A DNA stretch of 64,000 nt, from assembly GCA_964396245.1 (NCBI GenBank), contig CAYNEO010000014.1, positions 1 to 64,000 of the forward strand. Reading direction: 5' to 3'. Below the pieces are notes generated by a model. The model ran no database searches, was not told where the DNA came from, and saw only the letters and a list, made by a program, of their open reading frames with translations. Below are positions 18,291-26,209 of this stretch, piece after piece. Within the stretch, counting starts at the first letter, position 1. Each line of letters begins with the position of its first letter. Made by a program: the position numbers and the translations under genes. This stretch comes from CAYNEO01 sp964396245. Its GTDB lineage: Bacteria > Zixibacteria > MSB-5A5 > GN15 > FEB-12.

Positions 18291-19280
18291 TTACAGTGCG
18301 GACAGGATAGCGTCGGCGACCCCTAATCCCGACAGTGCGGCTCCTTCCAGCTTCTCACCGGTGAATCCGTCGCCGGCGAGAGCTATCAGCCCGGGCGCCT
18401 TGCATAAGACAAACGGCTCCGGATAGTTTGTCACCGGTTGGCTGTACCGCCACCGGTGGAGCTGCGTCTTCTGCGGCTCGGCCGTGACTATCTGACCCAC
18501 GGAGTCTATCATCATCCGCACGATCTGTTCGTCGGCCGTACCCCACTGGGCATCGCTGAACTCCGGGTTTGCAAGCAATGTCAGTGCGCCGGGCTGACCC
18601 GATACCCCCTTGGTGTGATTATCTGCCAGCCAGTCAACGCTGTCGCTGTCGGGGTAGTCACCGCCCGGTGAGGGAATCTCCACCGAGTCGTCAAAACCGG
18701 CAAGAAGGGCGATACACCGTTCATATCTGATGTTCCGCAGTTGTCCGGAGACGTCGTCGGGAAGATCAATGTGATTGTTTTGAAGCAGCGCCGTCGTCTG
18801 TGGCATCGGCGCCGTAATAATGATTGAGTCGGATGCGAATGTCCTCCCGTCCTCGGTACTGATCTTCCAGCCGTCGTCCTCGGCCGACACCGATACCACC
18901 GTACTGCTCAGCCGGACGTCGAGCCCCGTTGCCAGGTATTTCGGGATGGCCGTCATGCCTCCGACACCGCAGTAAAAACCGTCCGGTGCATCGCTTCCCG
19001 GACTCTGGTGGCGTGCGAAACTCTGACACCATAGTCGCGCGACACCGGCCTCGACCCACGCCTTCACGAACGCTTTGAACTCCGGGTTTCTCGCGGTGAA
19101 TGACTGCGCGCCGTGATCGAACTGCCACGACCCGACCCGGCGCGTGGCCATCCGGCCGCCGACACCGCGGCCCTTGTCGAGCACAAGGACACTGGCGCCG
19201 CTTTCGTTGAGTTTCTTGGCGGCCATCAGCCCGGCTATGCCGGCCCCGACGATCACACACCTGTATCTGTCAGATTTCAT
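18291..19280 (-). CDS. Renalase-like FAD-dependent oxidoreductase
   Basis: A 329-residue flavoprotein of the amine-oxidase/renalase-like group (COG3380 type). The dinucleotide-binding motif CVIVGAGIAGLMAAKKL stands at the N-terminus, followed by VLDKGRGVGGRMATRR and FDHGAQSFTAR, the FAD-contact signatures of this group. A C-terminal GDGFTGEKLEGAALSG loop binds the flavin. The frame is open to 19439. I start at 19280 (MKSDRYRCVIVG), next to the first strand; a start at 19301 is equally possible, and neither has a clear Shine-Dalgarno. The substrate is unknown. Bacterial relatives oxidise dihydro-nicotinamide isomers or other small amines. Confidence 0.8.
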   Translation of the reverse strand: MKSDRYRCVIVGAGIAGLMAAKKLNESGASVLVLDKGRGVGGRMATRRVGSWQFDHGAQSFTARNPEFKAFVKAWVEAGVARLWCQSFARHQSPGSDAPDGFYCGVGGMTAIPKYLATGLDVRLSSTVVSVSAEDDGWKISTEDGRTFASDSIIITAPMPQTTALLQNNHIDLPDDVSGQLRNIRYERCIALLAGFDDSVEIPSPGGDYPDSDSVDWLADNHTKGVSGQPGALTLLANPEFSDAQWGTADEQIVRMMIDSVGQIVTAEPQKTQLHRWRYSQPVTNYPEPFVLCKAPGLIALAGDGFTGEKLEGAALSGLGVADAILSAL

Positions 19281-19567
19281 TTCGGCAATCGATCCGGTCA
19301 TGAGATTGTGGCGGGCCGGAAAAATCTCCCGCCTTTTATTCGTAACACCAACGCCGGATTGCGGTTCCACCTTACACACAACGACACCGCGTGTCCCGTC
19401 GATAAGGTGTAAGTCTCTACGCGGATCCCCGAGAACCATCGGTCACCCGTAACGTTGGTAATAGATAAAGAATTCTCCCTTGTCAGATCATCTATCACCA
19501 CCCAATATCGCAGCCTCTCATCGACCAACGGCAATGGAGACGAACAGAACGGAATAAGGGAAAAAGC

Positions 19568-20263
19568 ATGCCCCAATGGCTGACAATCATCGCCATCATT
19601 TCTTTGATCGCCGGCGCGCTTTCGGCGATAGTCATTATTATCGATCTGCTCAACGGCAACAAACAGCACATGTGGATTATGAACCTGGTCTGGCCGATTA
19701 CCGGACTCTGGGCGGGTCCGCCCGCAGTCTGGGCCTACTACCGCTACGGACGCGCGGCGAGGCACAAAGTGGTGATGGCTGCGAAGAAGTCGGGGGAGAA
19801 GCCGCCCTCCATGAAACAGCCCTTCGCGGTGGCGGTCGCCAAAGGCGCGTTACACTGCGGCTCCGGCTGTACGCTCGGAGATATCATCGCCGAATGGTTT
19901 GCGGTCGCCGTGCCGTTGGTTTTGTTCGGCCGCCTCATATTCGGCTCGTGGGTCTATGACTATGCGTTTGCTTACGTGCTCGGCATTATCTTTCAGTATT
20001 TCACCATCAAGCCGATGAGAAACCTGACCGTCGGCAAAGGGTTCGTCGCCGCTGTCAAAGCCGATACACTCTCGCTCACCTCGTGGCAGGTCGGCATGTA
20101 CGGCTGGATGGCGATTGCCACCTTTGCGATATTCGGAGTCGAACTGCACAAAACCGACCCGGTCTTCTGGTTTATGATGCAGATCGCGATGTATTTCGGC
20201 TTTCTGACCGCCTATCCCACCAACTGGTGGCTCTTGCGCCGGGGTATAAAGGAACGGATGTAG
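19568..20263 (+). CDS. DUF4396 family membrane protein
   Basis: A 231-residue integral membrane protein with about five to six hydrophobic segments. The central motif HCGSGCTLGDIIAEW (about 98-112), with two cysteines and a histidine, and TSWQVGMYGWM further on are typical of DUF4396. A metal- or copper-related role has been suggested for similar architectures, but I cannot show it here. It opens with a hydrophobic helix (LTIIAIISLIAGALSAIVIII) and ends in a basic tail. An AAGGGAAAAAGC ribosome binding site precedes the ATG. It lies divergent to the renalase-like gene and convergent with the HTH regulator. Confidence 0.8.
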   Translation: MPQWLTIIAIISLIAGALSAIVIIIDLLNGNKQHMWIMNLVWPITGLWAGPPAVWAYYRYGRAARHKVVMAAKKSGEKPPSMKQPFAVAVAKGALHCGSGCTLGDIIAEWFAVAVPLVLFGRLIFGSWVYDYAFAYVLGIIFQYFTIKPMRNLTVGKGFVAAVKADTLSLTSWQVGMYGWMAIATFAIFGVELHKTDPVFWFMMQIAMYFGFLTAYPTNWWLLRRGIKERM

Positions 20264-20336
20264 CTTCCGTATCGCATCAGGAGAAGCCTGACTCATCCCC
20301 CCGCTGCAAAGTCACATTGGTGGCAATATTCTGTCC

Positions 20337-20951
20337 TCAAAGAATGGCCACGCGCTTGATATCAGCCACCGATGTCTTGGTCGTGCGGGCGTTGTGCTGG
20401 CCGACCAGGTGCCAGCTCTTCTGGAACCGCAGCGACGGACGGTCGATATCGATGTCCTCCTGCTTCGGACCGCGCGACTTGGTGGTAACGCGGACTTTCC
20501 TGTCGCAGACGATAGCGCCGTTGATCAGTACCGATGATACCAGGCTGCTGAAATCGCCCGACTCAGGAATTGTCTCCATCTGGTGCTTGAATGACCGGAT
20601 GATGTCCTCCACGGGAAAGGGCTGGGCGACGATGATCTTCTGGACCAGGGCGTCGATGTCCTGTTTGTAGTCGCCGTTGACCCTGGCGCCCAGGACCTTC
20701 AATGCAATGACCAGGATAAGGGCTTCATTGATCTGCAGACTGTCGACTGATGCGGCGTGCTCGGTGTTCAACCGGTAAGCCCTGAGGTTCTTATCGTAGT
20801 ATACGGGAATATTGGCTTCGGAGAGCGTGTTCAGGTAACGGTAGATAGTTCGTTCAGGGATGTCGCACGTTTGCTTGATCGTCTCAAGTGTGACATATCG
20901 CCGATTATTCAACAGGCTGATCAAAAGCAGGATTCGGTCTATGGCACTCAT
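20337..20951 (-). CDS. HTH (DeoR/WYL-like) transcription regulator
   Basis: A 204-residue protein with an N-terminal winged HTH (about 4-60: IDRILLLISLLNNRRYVTLE, then CDIPERTIYRYLNTLSEANI and a wing VYYDKNLRAYRL). The rest is a roughly 140-residue alpha/beta domain that probably senses a ligand, but no full WYL motif is recognised. It follows the small exported-peptide gene by 50 bp on the same strand. That gap contains an 8-bp hairpin (20964-20985) and no normal Shine-Dalgarno, so expression may be limited or controlled in the leader. Confidence 0.72.
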   Translation of the reverse strand: MSAIDRILLLISLLNNRRYVTLETIKQTCDIPERTIYRYLNTLSEANIPVYYDKNLRAYRLNTEHAASVDSLQINEALILVIALKVLGARVNGDYKQDIDALVQKIIVAQPFPVEDIIRSFKHQMETIPESGDFSSLVSSVLINGAIVCDRKVRVTTKSRGPKQEDIDIDRPSLRFQKSWHLVGQHNARTTKTSVADIKRVAIL

Positions 20952-20963
20952 AATAGTGATTCA

Positions 20964-20985
20964 GGAGGGGGAGTGACCCCCCTCC
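20964..20985 (-). promoter_or_regulatory. Hairpin between exported peptide and HTH genes
   Basis: GGAGGGGG / CCCCCTCC stem of 8 bp, immediately upstream of the HTH gene. It would sequester the purine-rich tract that could serve as ribosome binding site, so it may act as attenuator, weak terminator or translational control. Confidence 0.4.
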
Positions 20986-21001
20986 ATCCTCCTCCTTTAG
21001 G

Positions 21002-21235
21002 TTAGATACTTAAGGTTGTGAGAGCGAGCATCTGAAAAAGAGTACCCGCATCGTAAGTGCTGCTGCCCGCGTCGACGGTGGTCATGGTCGTGTCCTGTGG
21101 CACGCCGGAAGGCGGGATAATCGGATATCCATCGGCATAACCTTGTGACGGGATGCCTATCATGAAGGCGGCGCCCAGCAGGGCGGTAAGCGCTACCGCC
21201 GTAATCAGTCTCGCGAACCGTGATCTTGTTTCCAT
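21002..21235 (-). CDS. Small exported peptide
   Basis: A 77-residue product that I do not recognise. It has a basic start (METRSRFAR), a hydrophobic core (LITAVALTALLGAAFMIGI) and a probable cleavage site near GYA-DG, leaving a mature peptide of about 42 residues rich in Pro, Thr, Ser and Ala with no cysteine. The ATG follows AGGAGCGCAAA. It lies between the giant kinase/AAA+ regulator gene (267 bp upstream) and the HTH regulator gene (50 bp downstream), all on the minus strand, which suggests but does not prove a common signalling or output role. Confidence 0.55.
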   Translation of the reverse strand: METRSRFARLITAVALTALLGAAFMIGIPSQGYADGYPIIPPSGVPQDTTMTTVDAGSSTYDAGTLFQMLALTTLSI

Positions 21236-21502
21236 TTTGCGCTCCTATGCGTCTGAAGTTTCCTTGGCAACGACGCGAGGAGCCATTACAAGCCATATGC
21301 CGTCGCTTTTACGGCACGATCACGGTGGCGTAACTTGTTTAGATTGAGTGTGTTAGCGAGGTCGGTGCAAGGCAGACCGGCGGGAAAACCGGCCGGAAAA
21401 TCTGCCACCTCTTGGGATCAAAAAATTAATCCCGTGTGACACAGTATGTTATGAAATGGAATGGTTGCCGATTATGTGGCGCGGCGGTAAATCTGGACCG
21501 GC
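21236..21502 (-). other. Leader region of the small exported peptide
   Basis: 267 bp between the giant regulator and the small peptide. On the minus strand it can fold into GGGAT / ATCCC around a T-rich loop (about 21414-21433) and a longer GGCAGA / TCTGCC stem (about 21371-21406) enclosing CCGG-rich arms. It may end the upstream transcript or serve as 5' leader. I see no gene and no known riboswitch family. Confidence 0.35.
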
Positions 21503-24500
21503 TTATCGAGGTTTTGTGATGTTATGTTTTTTCATTTTTCTTCGAAGAGTCGTCAGCGGTAACCCCAGAAACCGCGCCGCACGCGACTGATTCCACCGGT
21601 GCTGAATCAGCGCCGAGTGAATTTCAGCCCTCTCCGCTTCCAGTGCGGCTTTCTTCGACGTCTCTGAACTGCTGACGACATCGCGCATCTCCGGCGGAAG
21701 CATTTCGCGCGTGATCATCCGCCCGGCGCCGGTGATACAACACCGCTCCACGAAATTCCGGAGTTCCCGAACATTTCCCGGCCAATCATAGGCCAGCAAG
21801 GCCTGGATAACCTCGCCGGCAAACCGCGGCGCGGCTCTGCCGGCTGAGAATATGGCGACAAAATGCTGCAATAACGGGATGATATCCGACCGACGCTCTC
21901 TCAGCGGCGGAATCTCGATATCAAACGTGTTGATCCGGTAGTACAGATCCTCCCGGAACCTGCCTTCTTTGACCATCTCGCCGAGGTCCTTGTTGGTCGC
22001 ATAGATAAACCGCACATCCGAATACGTCGTACGATTACTCCCCACCTTCTGAAATTCCCTGGTTTCCAGGACCCGAAGCACCTTCGCCTGCGTTTCGGTC
22101 GACATATCGCCGATTTCGTCAAGCAGCAGCGTGCCGCCGTCGGCGGCCGCCAGCTTTCCATCCCGACCCTCGACACCGGTCACCGCCCGGTTGGCCACTC
22201 CGAACAGCTCGCTCTCCACCAGGTTTTCCGGAATCGCGGAGCAGTTCACTTTGACCAACGGCATTTCCCGACGGTGAGAAAGGCGGTGAATCATGTCAGC
22301 CAGTATTTCCTTGCCGGTGCCGCTTTCTCCCCTGATGAGCACCGACGCATTCGATCGCGCTATTTCCGGAAGCATGCTCAACAGCGCCTTGGTAACTTCA
22401 TCGTCGGCAACGAACATTGCGCTGCCGCCCAGCTGGTTGATGTCCTCGATAAGCTGCTGATTGATCAGCGTCATGCTCTTGTACCGCTGAATGGTCGACA
22501 GCATGACCGACAGGAAATTCGCTATCGAGTTGATATACTTCACGTCCTGATCATCGAAAAGGGCCGGTATCGTGTGGTGATCGAGATACAGTGCGCCCAT
22601 CACCGAGCCGTCCGCCGCAATCGGCAGGCAGATGACCGACAGGATATTATGGTGAATGATGCTCTTGAACCGATTGGTGCGCTTGTCGTTCAGGGCATTT
22701 TCGATCACCAGCGGTTCGAGTTCGCTGCTGACCCGGAGTGGAATAGAGGAACTGATACTCTCGATATCATCGAGACTGTCCTCGTCGCAATTCTCGTAAG
22801 CTACCACCTGCAGCTTACCGGACTGCTCCTTTTTGAGCAGCAGGGCGCCCCGCTCCGCTCCGGTGGCCTCGACGGCAAACCGCACCATCGCCTTCAGCGA
22901 ATCGGCGTAGCGATCGATATTCTGGAAGATTTCCGAGATAACGTGAATGGAATGAACCAGTTGCGACTCACCTTCGGCGCTCGCCAGGGTAAGCTTGAGT
23001 TCGTCGTTGATCTTCGCCTGAAAGCTGTCGTTCGACAGCGCTTCGGCCAGCGTCCGTGCGCGCAGGAAAAACTTCCTCGCGAACTTGATTCTCGACCCGA
23101 GCAAATACAGCTGTCCGATTCGATAGGCGGACAGCATGCCGAGAAATTTCTGCTCGCCCTCCACGAGAATGGAATGAATTTCCTTGAACGTACGAATCTG
23201 CGCGTTCGGCGAATTATCCCCCGAGCGTACCAGATTGACCAGATTGAGAAGCGACCGTAAAACAGGCGAATTCGTTTTTGCATAAGGGTCGAGGAAAGGC
23301 CCGATCAGCTTGATCGCCCCTTTCGACGCAGTCTCGTCGGACGATAGCAGGACATAAAGCGCCGTCAGCACGGCATACATGCGGCAGTCGTATTTCAAAA
23401 GCTCTTCGATGCGCCTGAGGAGAGGAGATGCGTCCACCGGACCGCTACTGTAATAGACCTCTTGTATGGCCCTGATTGTCGCGATTTCAGCCAGCGAGCT
23501 CTTGTCGCCGATTTCTTCGAAGACCGCCGCGGCCGAGTTCAGCGCCGACGTGCACTCATCCATTTTCCCCCGGTACAGTGCGATTTCTGCGAGATTGTGG
23601 TATGCTTTACCCTGGTACGCCGATGAGTGCGCCGAGCGGAGCAGTTGCAGCGCCTGAACGCAGGACGAACGAGCCTGTTCGAGGTTGCCCGAGTTAGCTT
23701 TCAGAAAGGCATCATAGCAGTAGTGGGAGATAAGGGCGCTTCGGTCGACATCGACTGATTTCAGGTTGAATACGCGCTGGAGCCAGTACTCGGCTTTCCG
23801 ATATTCGCCTTCCCTCATGTGGGCGGCGCTGAGCGTGTAGAACACGGCCGGCAGGCGGAGAGCGGCCAAAGGCGAAACCGCGTTCTCCTCGCTCATCTTG
23901 GCATATTCAATCGCTTTCCTGAACTCCGTTCGCTCGTGATAGATCATAGCCAGTAAATTGGTGATCAGCATTACGCTGAGCCGTGAGTCGGTCGTGCGGG
24001 CGCCTTTGAGACCGTTCTGGAGGTGTCTGACGGCAGCGGGCTTGTCTCCCTGCCAGAGGCTGAGAATCGCCCGCGTATAAGTCGCCATCGTCTCAACCTC
24101 GTGGTCTCCAATTTCTATCGCCTCCTCCAGGGTTTCTTCAATTGTCGCCGCCGCCTCTTCTAATCGGCCGCGAAGACCGGCGTCGAAAGCCTGCGATCTC
24201 TTCATCTGAAGGTAATACCTGGGGGTCTCCTTGAGCCTCTCATCGGCCAACGCACGCTCGACCAGTGTTGACCCTCGGTCATAGTCAGCCATTGAGTTAT
24301 ATCGAAGGACCAGCTCATACAGGAGTTCCGGATCAAACCGGTTCTGGCGCTCCACAATCTCCCGGACCTTCTCGTAGTATTCGGCCGCCCGCGAAACGCG
24401 GTTAAGGACCGTAGCCAGATAAGCGAGCTTGCGGTAAATCTGTTCCCGTTTCTCCGACCCGTCTTCTTCAGGATGATCTTCAAGCGCTGTGAGGGCGGTC

Positions 24501-25693
24501 TTGAGTCGCAAGTACGCTTTTTGGAAATGCTCGCTTTTCTCGTCATCGCCGGCCTCGGCCACCAGCCGGTCTATATCGACCCGTTCCGGTGAACTCACCA
24601 GCCGCGAAGGGCCCGGGCCCGACGCGATAATCCGCTCCAGCCGGCTATACGTTTTCTGAAGCGTGTCATCGTCGGCCGAAAAGTGCCAGTAATCGCCGAG
24701 ACGGCTGATTTCCGCCTTCTGAAAAAGGAATTTGAACGCCTTGAGTGTTTCCAGCGGCCGATTGGAATAGGCTGCATTGAAATCGATTATCAGTTCTTCG
24801 CGAAGTCCCAGCACACGATTTCGCTGGAAAAACGATTTCAGGCTGCTGCCGGCGCCCGCAAGTTTCCGGCGCTCGCGACAAAAACCGGTGAGCAGGCCCA
24901 TGGCCAGGACGGATTTCTGAGCCGACTCATATGCCGGTTCATCGATAAGCCCGTATTGTCTCAGTCCTTCGACAAGCGATCGCGGACGCCTGACCGGATC
25001 GTCCTGTGTGAGTTGAGCGGTAAATGCCCGTAATTTCTCGATATCTACTGCCGCCGATTCATCGGCCGACCTTGCCCGGGACTCGAGATGCTCGATTAGT
25101 TTGGCAAGCGATACACCGAGGGAATAGTTGTCGGACTGGGTGGTGATCCTGTCATTGGCCCGGATTTCAGGCGCAATATGCTCCGGTGTACCCAGGATTT
25201 TTGCCTTCGGACGGGAGTCGGTCTTGCACAAAAAATCGAGATCGACAAGGATAACCGACCGGCTACCGTTGACCGAATTCACCAGGAAATTTGACAGTTT
25301 CAAGTCGCAGTGGACCAGATCCAACAGGTGCAAGTAGTCTATTACGATACATATCTGGAGCAATATCGAACTGAAATCGGCCCGAAAGTCTTCCGGTGTC
25401 AGCTCCCGCCAGACCTCGGTGTCGAGATAAGGATACTCGACAAACAGATTGCCGGCCTCGAGACGCTTCCGCCGCGCCCACAATACCTTGTAGCTGTAGG
25501 CGCCCTTCTGACAGGCGAAAGAATCGCTCAGAATCTCCTTCAAGGCGCTGACATTAAGCATGTTAGTCGGCGAAATTGTCTTGATAAAACACTTCCGGCC
25601 GCTTGCGATGCGGGTGGCCCACCACGACTGACACATGTCGTTTTCCGCCATGAGCCGGTCGAATCGATAGGCCTTTGATTTCGGCTGTATCAT
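21503..25693 (-). CDS. Kinase-TPR-GAF-AAA+-HTH giant regulator
   Basis: A 1396-residue cytosolic protein. Domains in order: a Ser/Thr-kinase-like domain (about 10-270) with catalytic loop HCDLKLSN (H128, D130, K132, N135), DLD in place of DFG (about 150), and no recognisable glycine-rich loop before the lysine in CFIKT; a long TPR solenoid (about 375-900); a GAF domain (about 930-1080); a sigma-54-type AAA+ module with Walker A GESGTGKE (about 1122) and Walker B LLLDEIGD; and a Fis-like HTH at the end (SRAARFLGLPLTTLRRKM). Where activators carry GAFTGA this protein reads RAVTGV, so sigma-54 contact is doubtful. It may be a sigma-70-type regulator or repressor driven by the kinase/TPR sensor. 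The neighbours are an exported peptide and an HTH gene. Confidence 0.85.
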   Translation of the reverse strand: MIQPKSKAYRFDRLMAENDMCQSWWATRIASGRKCFIKTISPTNMLNVSALKEILSDSFACQKGAYSYKVLWARRKRLEAGNLFVEYPYLDTEVWRELTPEDFRADFSSILLQICIVIDYLHLLDLVHCDLKLSNFLVNSVNGSRSVILVDLDFLCKTDSRPKAKILGTPEHIAPEIRANDRITTQSDNYSLGVSLAKLIEHLESRARSADESAAVDIEKLRAFTAQLTQDDPVRRPRSLVEGLRQYGLIDEPAYESAQKSVLAMGLLTGFCRERRKLAGAGSSLKSFFQRNRVLGLREELIIDFNAAYSNRPLETLKAFKFLFQKAEISRLGDYWHFSADDDTLQKTYSRLERIIASGPGPSRLVSSPERVDIDRLVAEAGDDEKSEHFQKAYLRLKTALTALEDHPEEDGSEKREQIYRKLAYLATVLNRVSRAAEYYEKVREIVERQNRFDPELLYELVLRYNSMADYDRGSTLVERALADERLKETPRYYLQMKRSQAFDAGLRGRLEEAAATIEETLEEAIEIGDHEVETMATYTRAILSLWQGDKPAAVRHLQNGLKGARTTDSRLSVMLITNLLAMIYHERTEFRKAIEYAKMSEENAVSPLAALRLPAVFYTLSAAHMREGEYRKAEYWLQRVFNLKSVDVDRSALISHYCYDAFLKANSGNLEQARSSCVQALQLLRSAHSSAYQGKAYHNLAEIALYRGKMDECTSALNSAAAVFEEIGDKSSLAEIATIRAIQEVYYSSGPVDASPLLRRIEELLKYDCRMYAVLTALYVLLSSDETASKGAIKLIGPFLDPYAKTNSPVLRSLLNLVNLVRSGDNSPNAQIRTFKEIHSILVEGEQKFLGMLSAYRIGQLYLLGSRIKFARKFFLRARTLAEALSNDSFQAKINDELKLTLASAEGESQLVHSIHVISEIFQNIDRYADSLKAMVRFAVEATGAERGALLLKKEQSGKLQVVAYENCDEDSLDDIESISSSIPLRVSSELEPLVIENALNDKRTNRFKSIIHHNILSVICLPIAADGSVMGALYLDHHTIPALFDDQDVKYINSIANFLSVMLSTIQRYKSMTLINQQLIEDINQLGGSAMFVADDEVTKALLSMLPEIARSNASVLIRGESGTGKEILADMIHRLSHRREMPLVKVNCSAIPENLVESELFGVANRAVTGVEGRDGKLAAADGGTLLLDEIGDMSTETQAKVLRVLETREFQKVGSNRTTYSDVRFIYATNKDLGEMVKEGRFREDLYYRINTFDIEIPPLRERRSDIIPLLQHFVAIFSAGRAAPRFAGEVIQALLAYDWPGNVRELRNFVERCCITGAGRMITREMLPPEMRDVVSSSETSKKAALEAERAEIHSALIQHRWNQSRAARFLGLPLTTLRRKMKKHNITKPR

Positions 25694-25793
25694 GACAAAG
25701 TAACCCCGTCCATTTTCACGAGCCCCGTCTGTCGGGATGAATTACGGGAAATCTGACAGCGAGCCCGTACCAGCAATATAGAGAATCTGCCAT

Positions 25794-25817
25794 TTTTTTC
25801 AAATTTCTTTGAAAAAA
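25794..25817. repeat. AT-rich perfect palindrome
   Basis: TTTTTTCAAA and TTTGAAAAAA form a perfect 10-bp inverted repeat around TTTC, about 100 bp before the start of the giant regulator. It could be an operator or, on either strand, a weak hairpin flanked by T-rich sequence. Confidence 0.55.
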
Positions 25818-25824
25818 TCAATTT

Positions 25825-25847
25825 CTACTGCCAGAAAGTGACAGTAG
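25825..25847. promoter_or_regulatory. Operator-like inverted repeat
   Basis: CTACTG (25825-25830) and CAGTAG (25842-25847), a 6-bp inverted repeat with 11 bp between the arms, seven bases from the AT-rich palindrome. The spacing is suitable for a dimeric HTH protein such as the neighbouring regulator. Confidence 0.4.
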
Positions 25848-25923
25848 CCTTCCGTACATTAGGCCATAGGATGTCGACAAACCGTCACAGGCTCGACATT
25901 GCAAAGGGGGCCAGACGTTAAGT

Positions 25924-25998
25924 GGGCAGGGCAAGTAAATCCGTCTGAGGGGGGTAGGAAACTACCGATTGGAGCTTGCCCCTGCCCCTTTTATTTAT
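25924..25998 (+). ncRNA. Candidate structured RNA ending in a terminator
   Basis: An outer stem of 12 bp with one bulged C (GGGCAGGGCAAG at 25924-25935 with the CTTGCC...CTGCCC side at 25975-25987) encloses a nested hairpin GGTAG-GAAA-CTACC (25953-25966, GNRA tetraloop) and a 4-bp helix AATC/GATT (25938-25941 with 25967-25970), leaving an 11-nt purine-rich bulge. It is followed by CTTTTATTTA. The geometry is more elaborate than a plain terminator. It may be a small RNA or a cis-regulatory leader of the gene at 26210. No known riboswitch class is recognised. Confidence 0.45.
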
Positions 25999-26209
25999 CC
26001 TTAAGTATCGCTCTTTCTCCATTTTTGTCAAGAAATAGATGCCGATGCTTGCCTGTCCGCCCTCCGGGCTTGCCTCACGGCCAATTACGCCGCCGGATCA
26101 GTCGCACGTCAGACGGTCCATCTTCGCCGGGGCACTTGACAGCCGCGCAGCATGTCGCCATTTTATCTGTCACCATTAATAGGTGTTAACCATAGGCGAG
26201 GAGGTGTGT

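Larger units (their letters stand above)
25694..26209. other. Divergent intergenic region with structured elements
   Basis: 516 bp between the giant regulator (minus) and the transglutaminase gene (plus). It contains an AT-rich palindrome (25794-25817), a second inverted repeat (25825-25847) and a folded RNA candidate (25924-25998). A TTGACA at 26136-26141 with TTTTAT at 26161-26166 (19-bp spacer) is a weak candidate promoter for the plus gene. Confidence 0.5.

Noticed and set aside
21350..21440. Cobalamin riboswitch fragment
   Set aside because: Some CCGGCGGG-like segments look similar, but the conserved B12-box order is missing, and the neighbouring gene has no B12 link.
25885..25900. Sigma-54-like promoter AGGCTC...TTGCA
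   Set aside because: The spacing between GG and GC is 9 instead of 10, and the -24 element is poor. Such a change normally abolishes function.
25924..25998. Cyclic di-GMP (GEMM) riboswitch
   Set aside because: The GNRA tetraloop and a GGTAG-type helix recall GEMM, but the conserved joining segments are not found.
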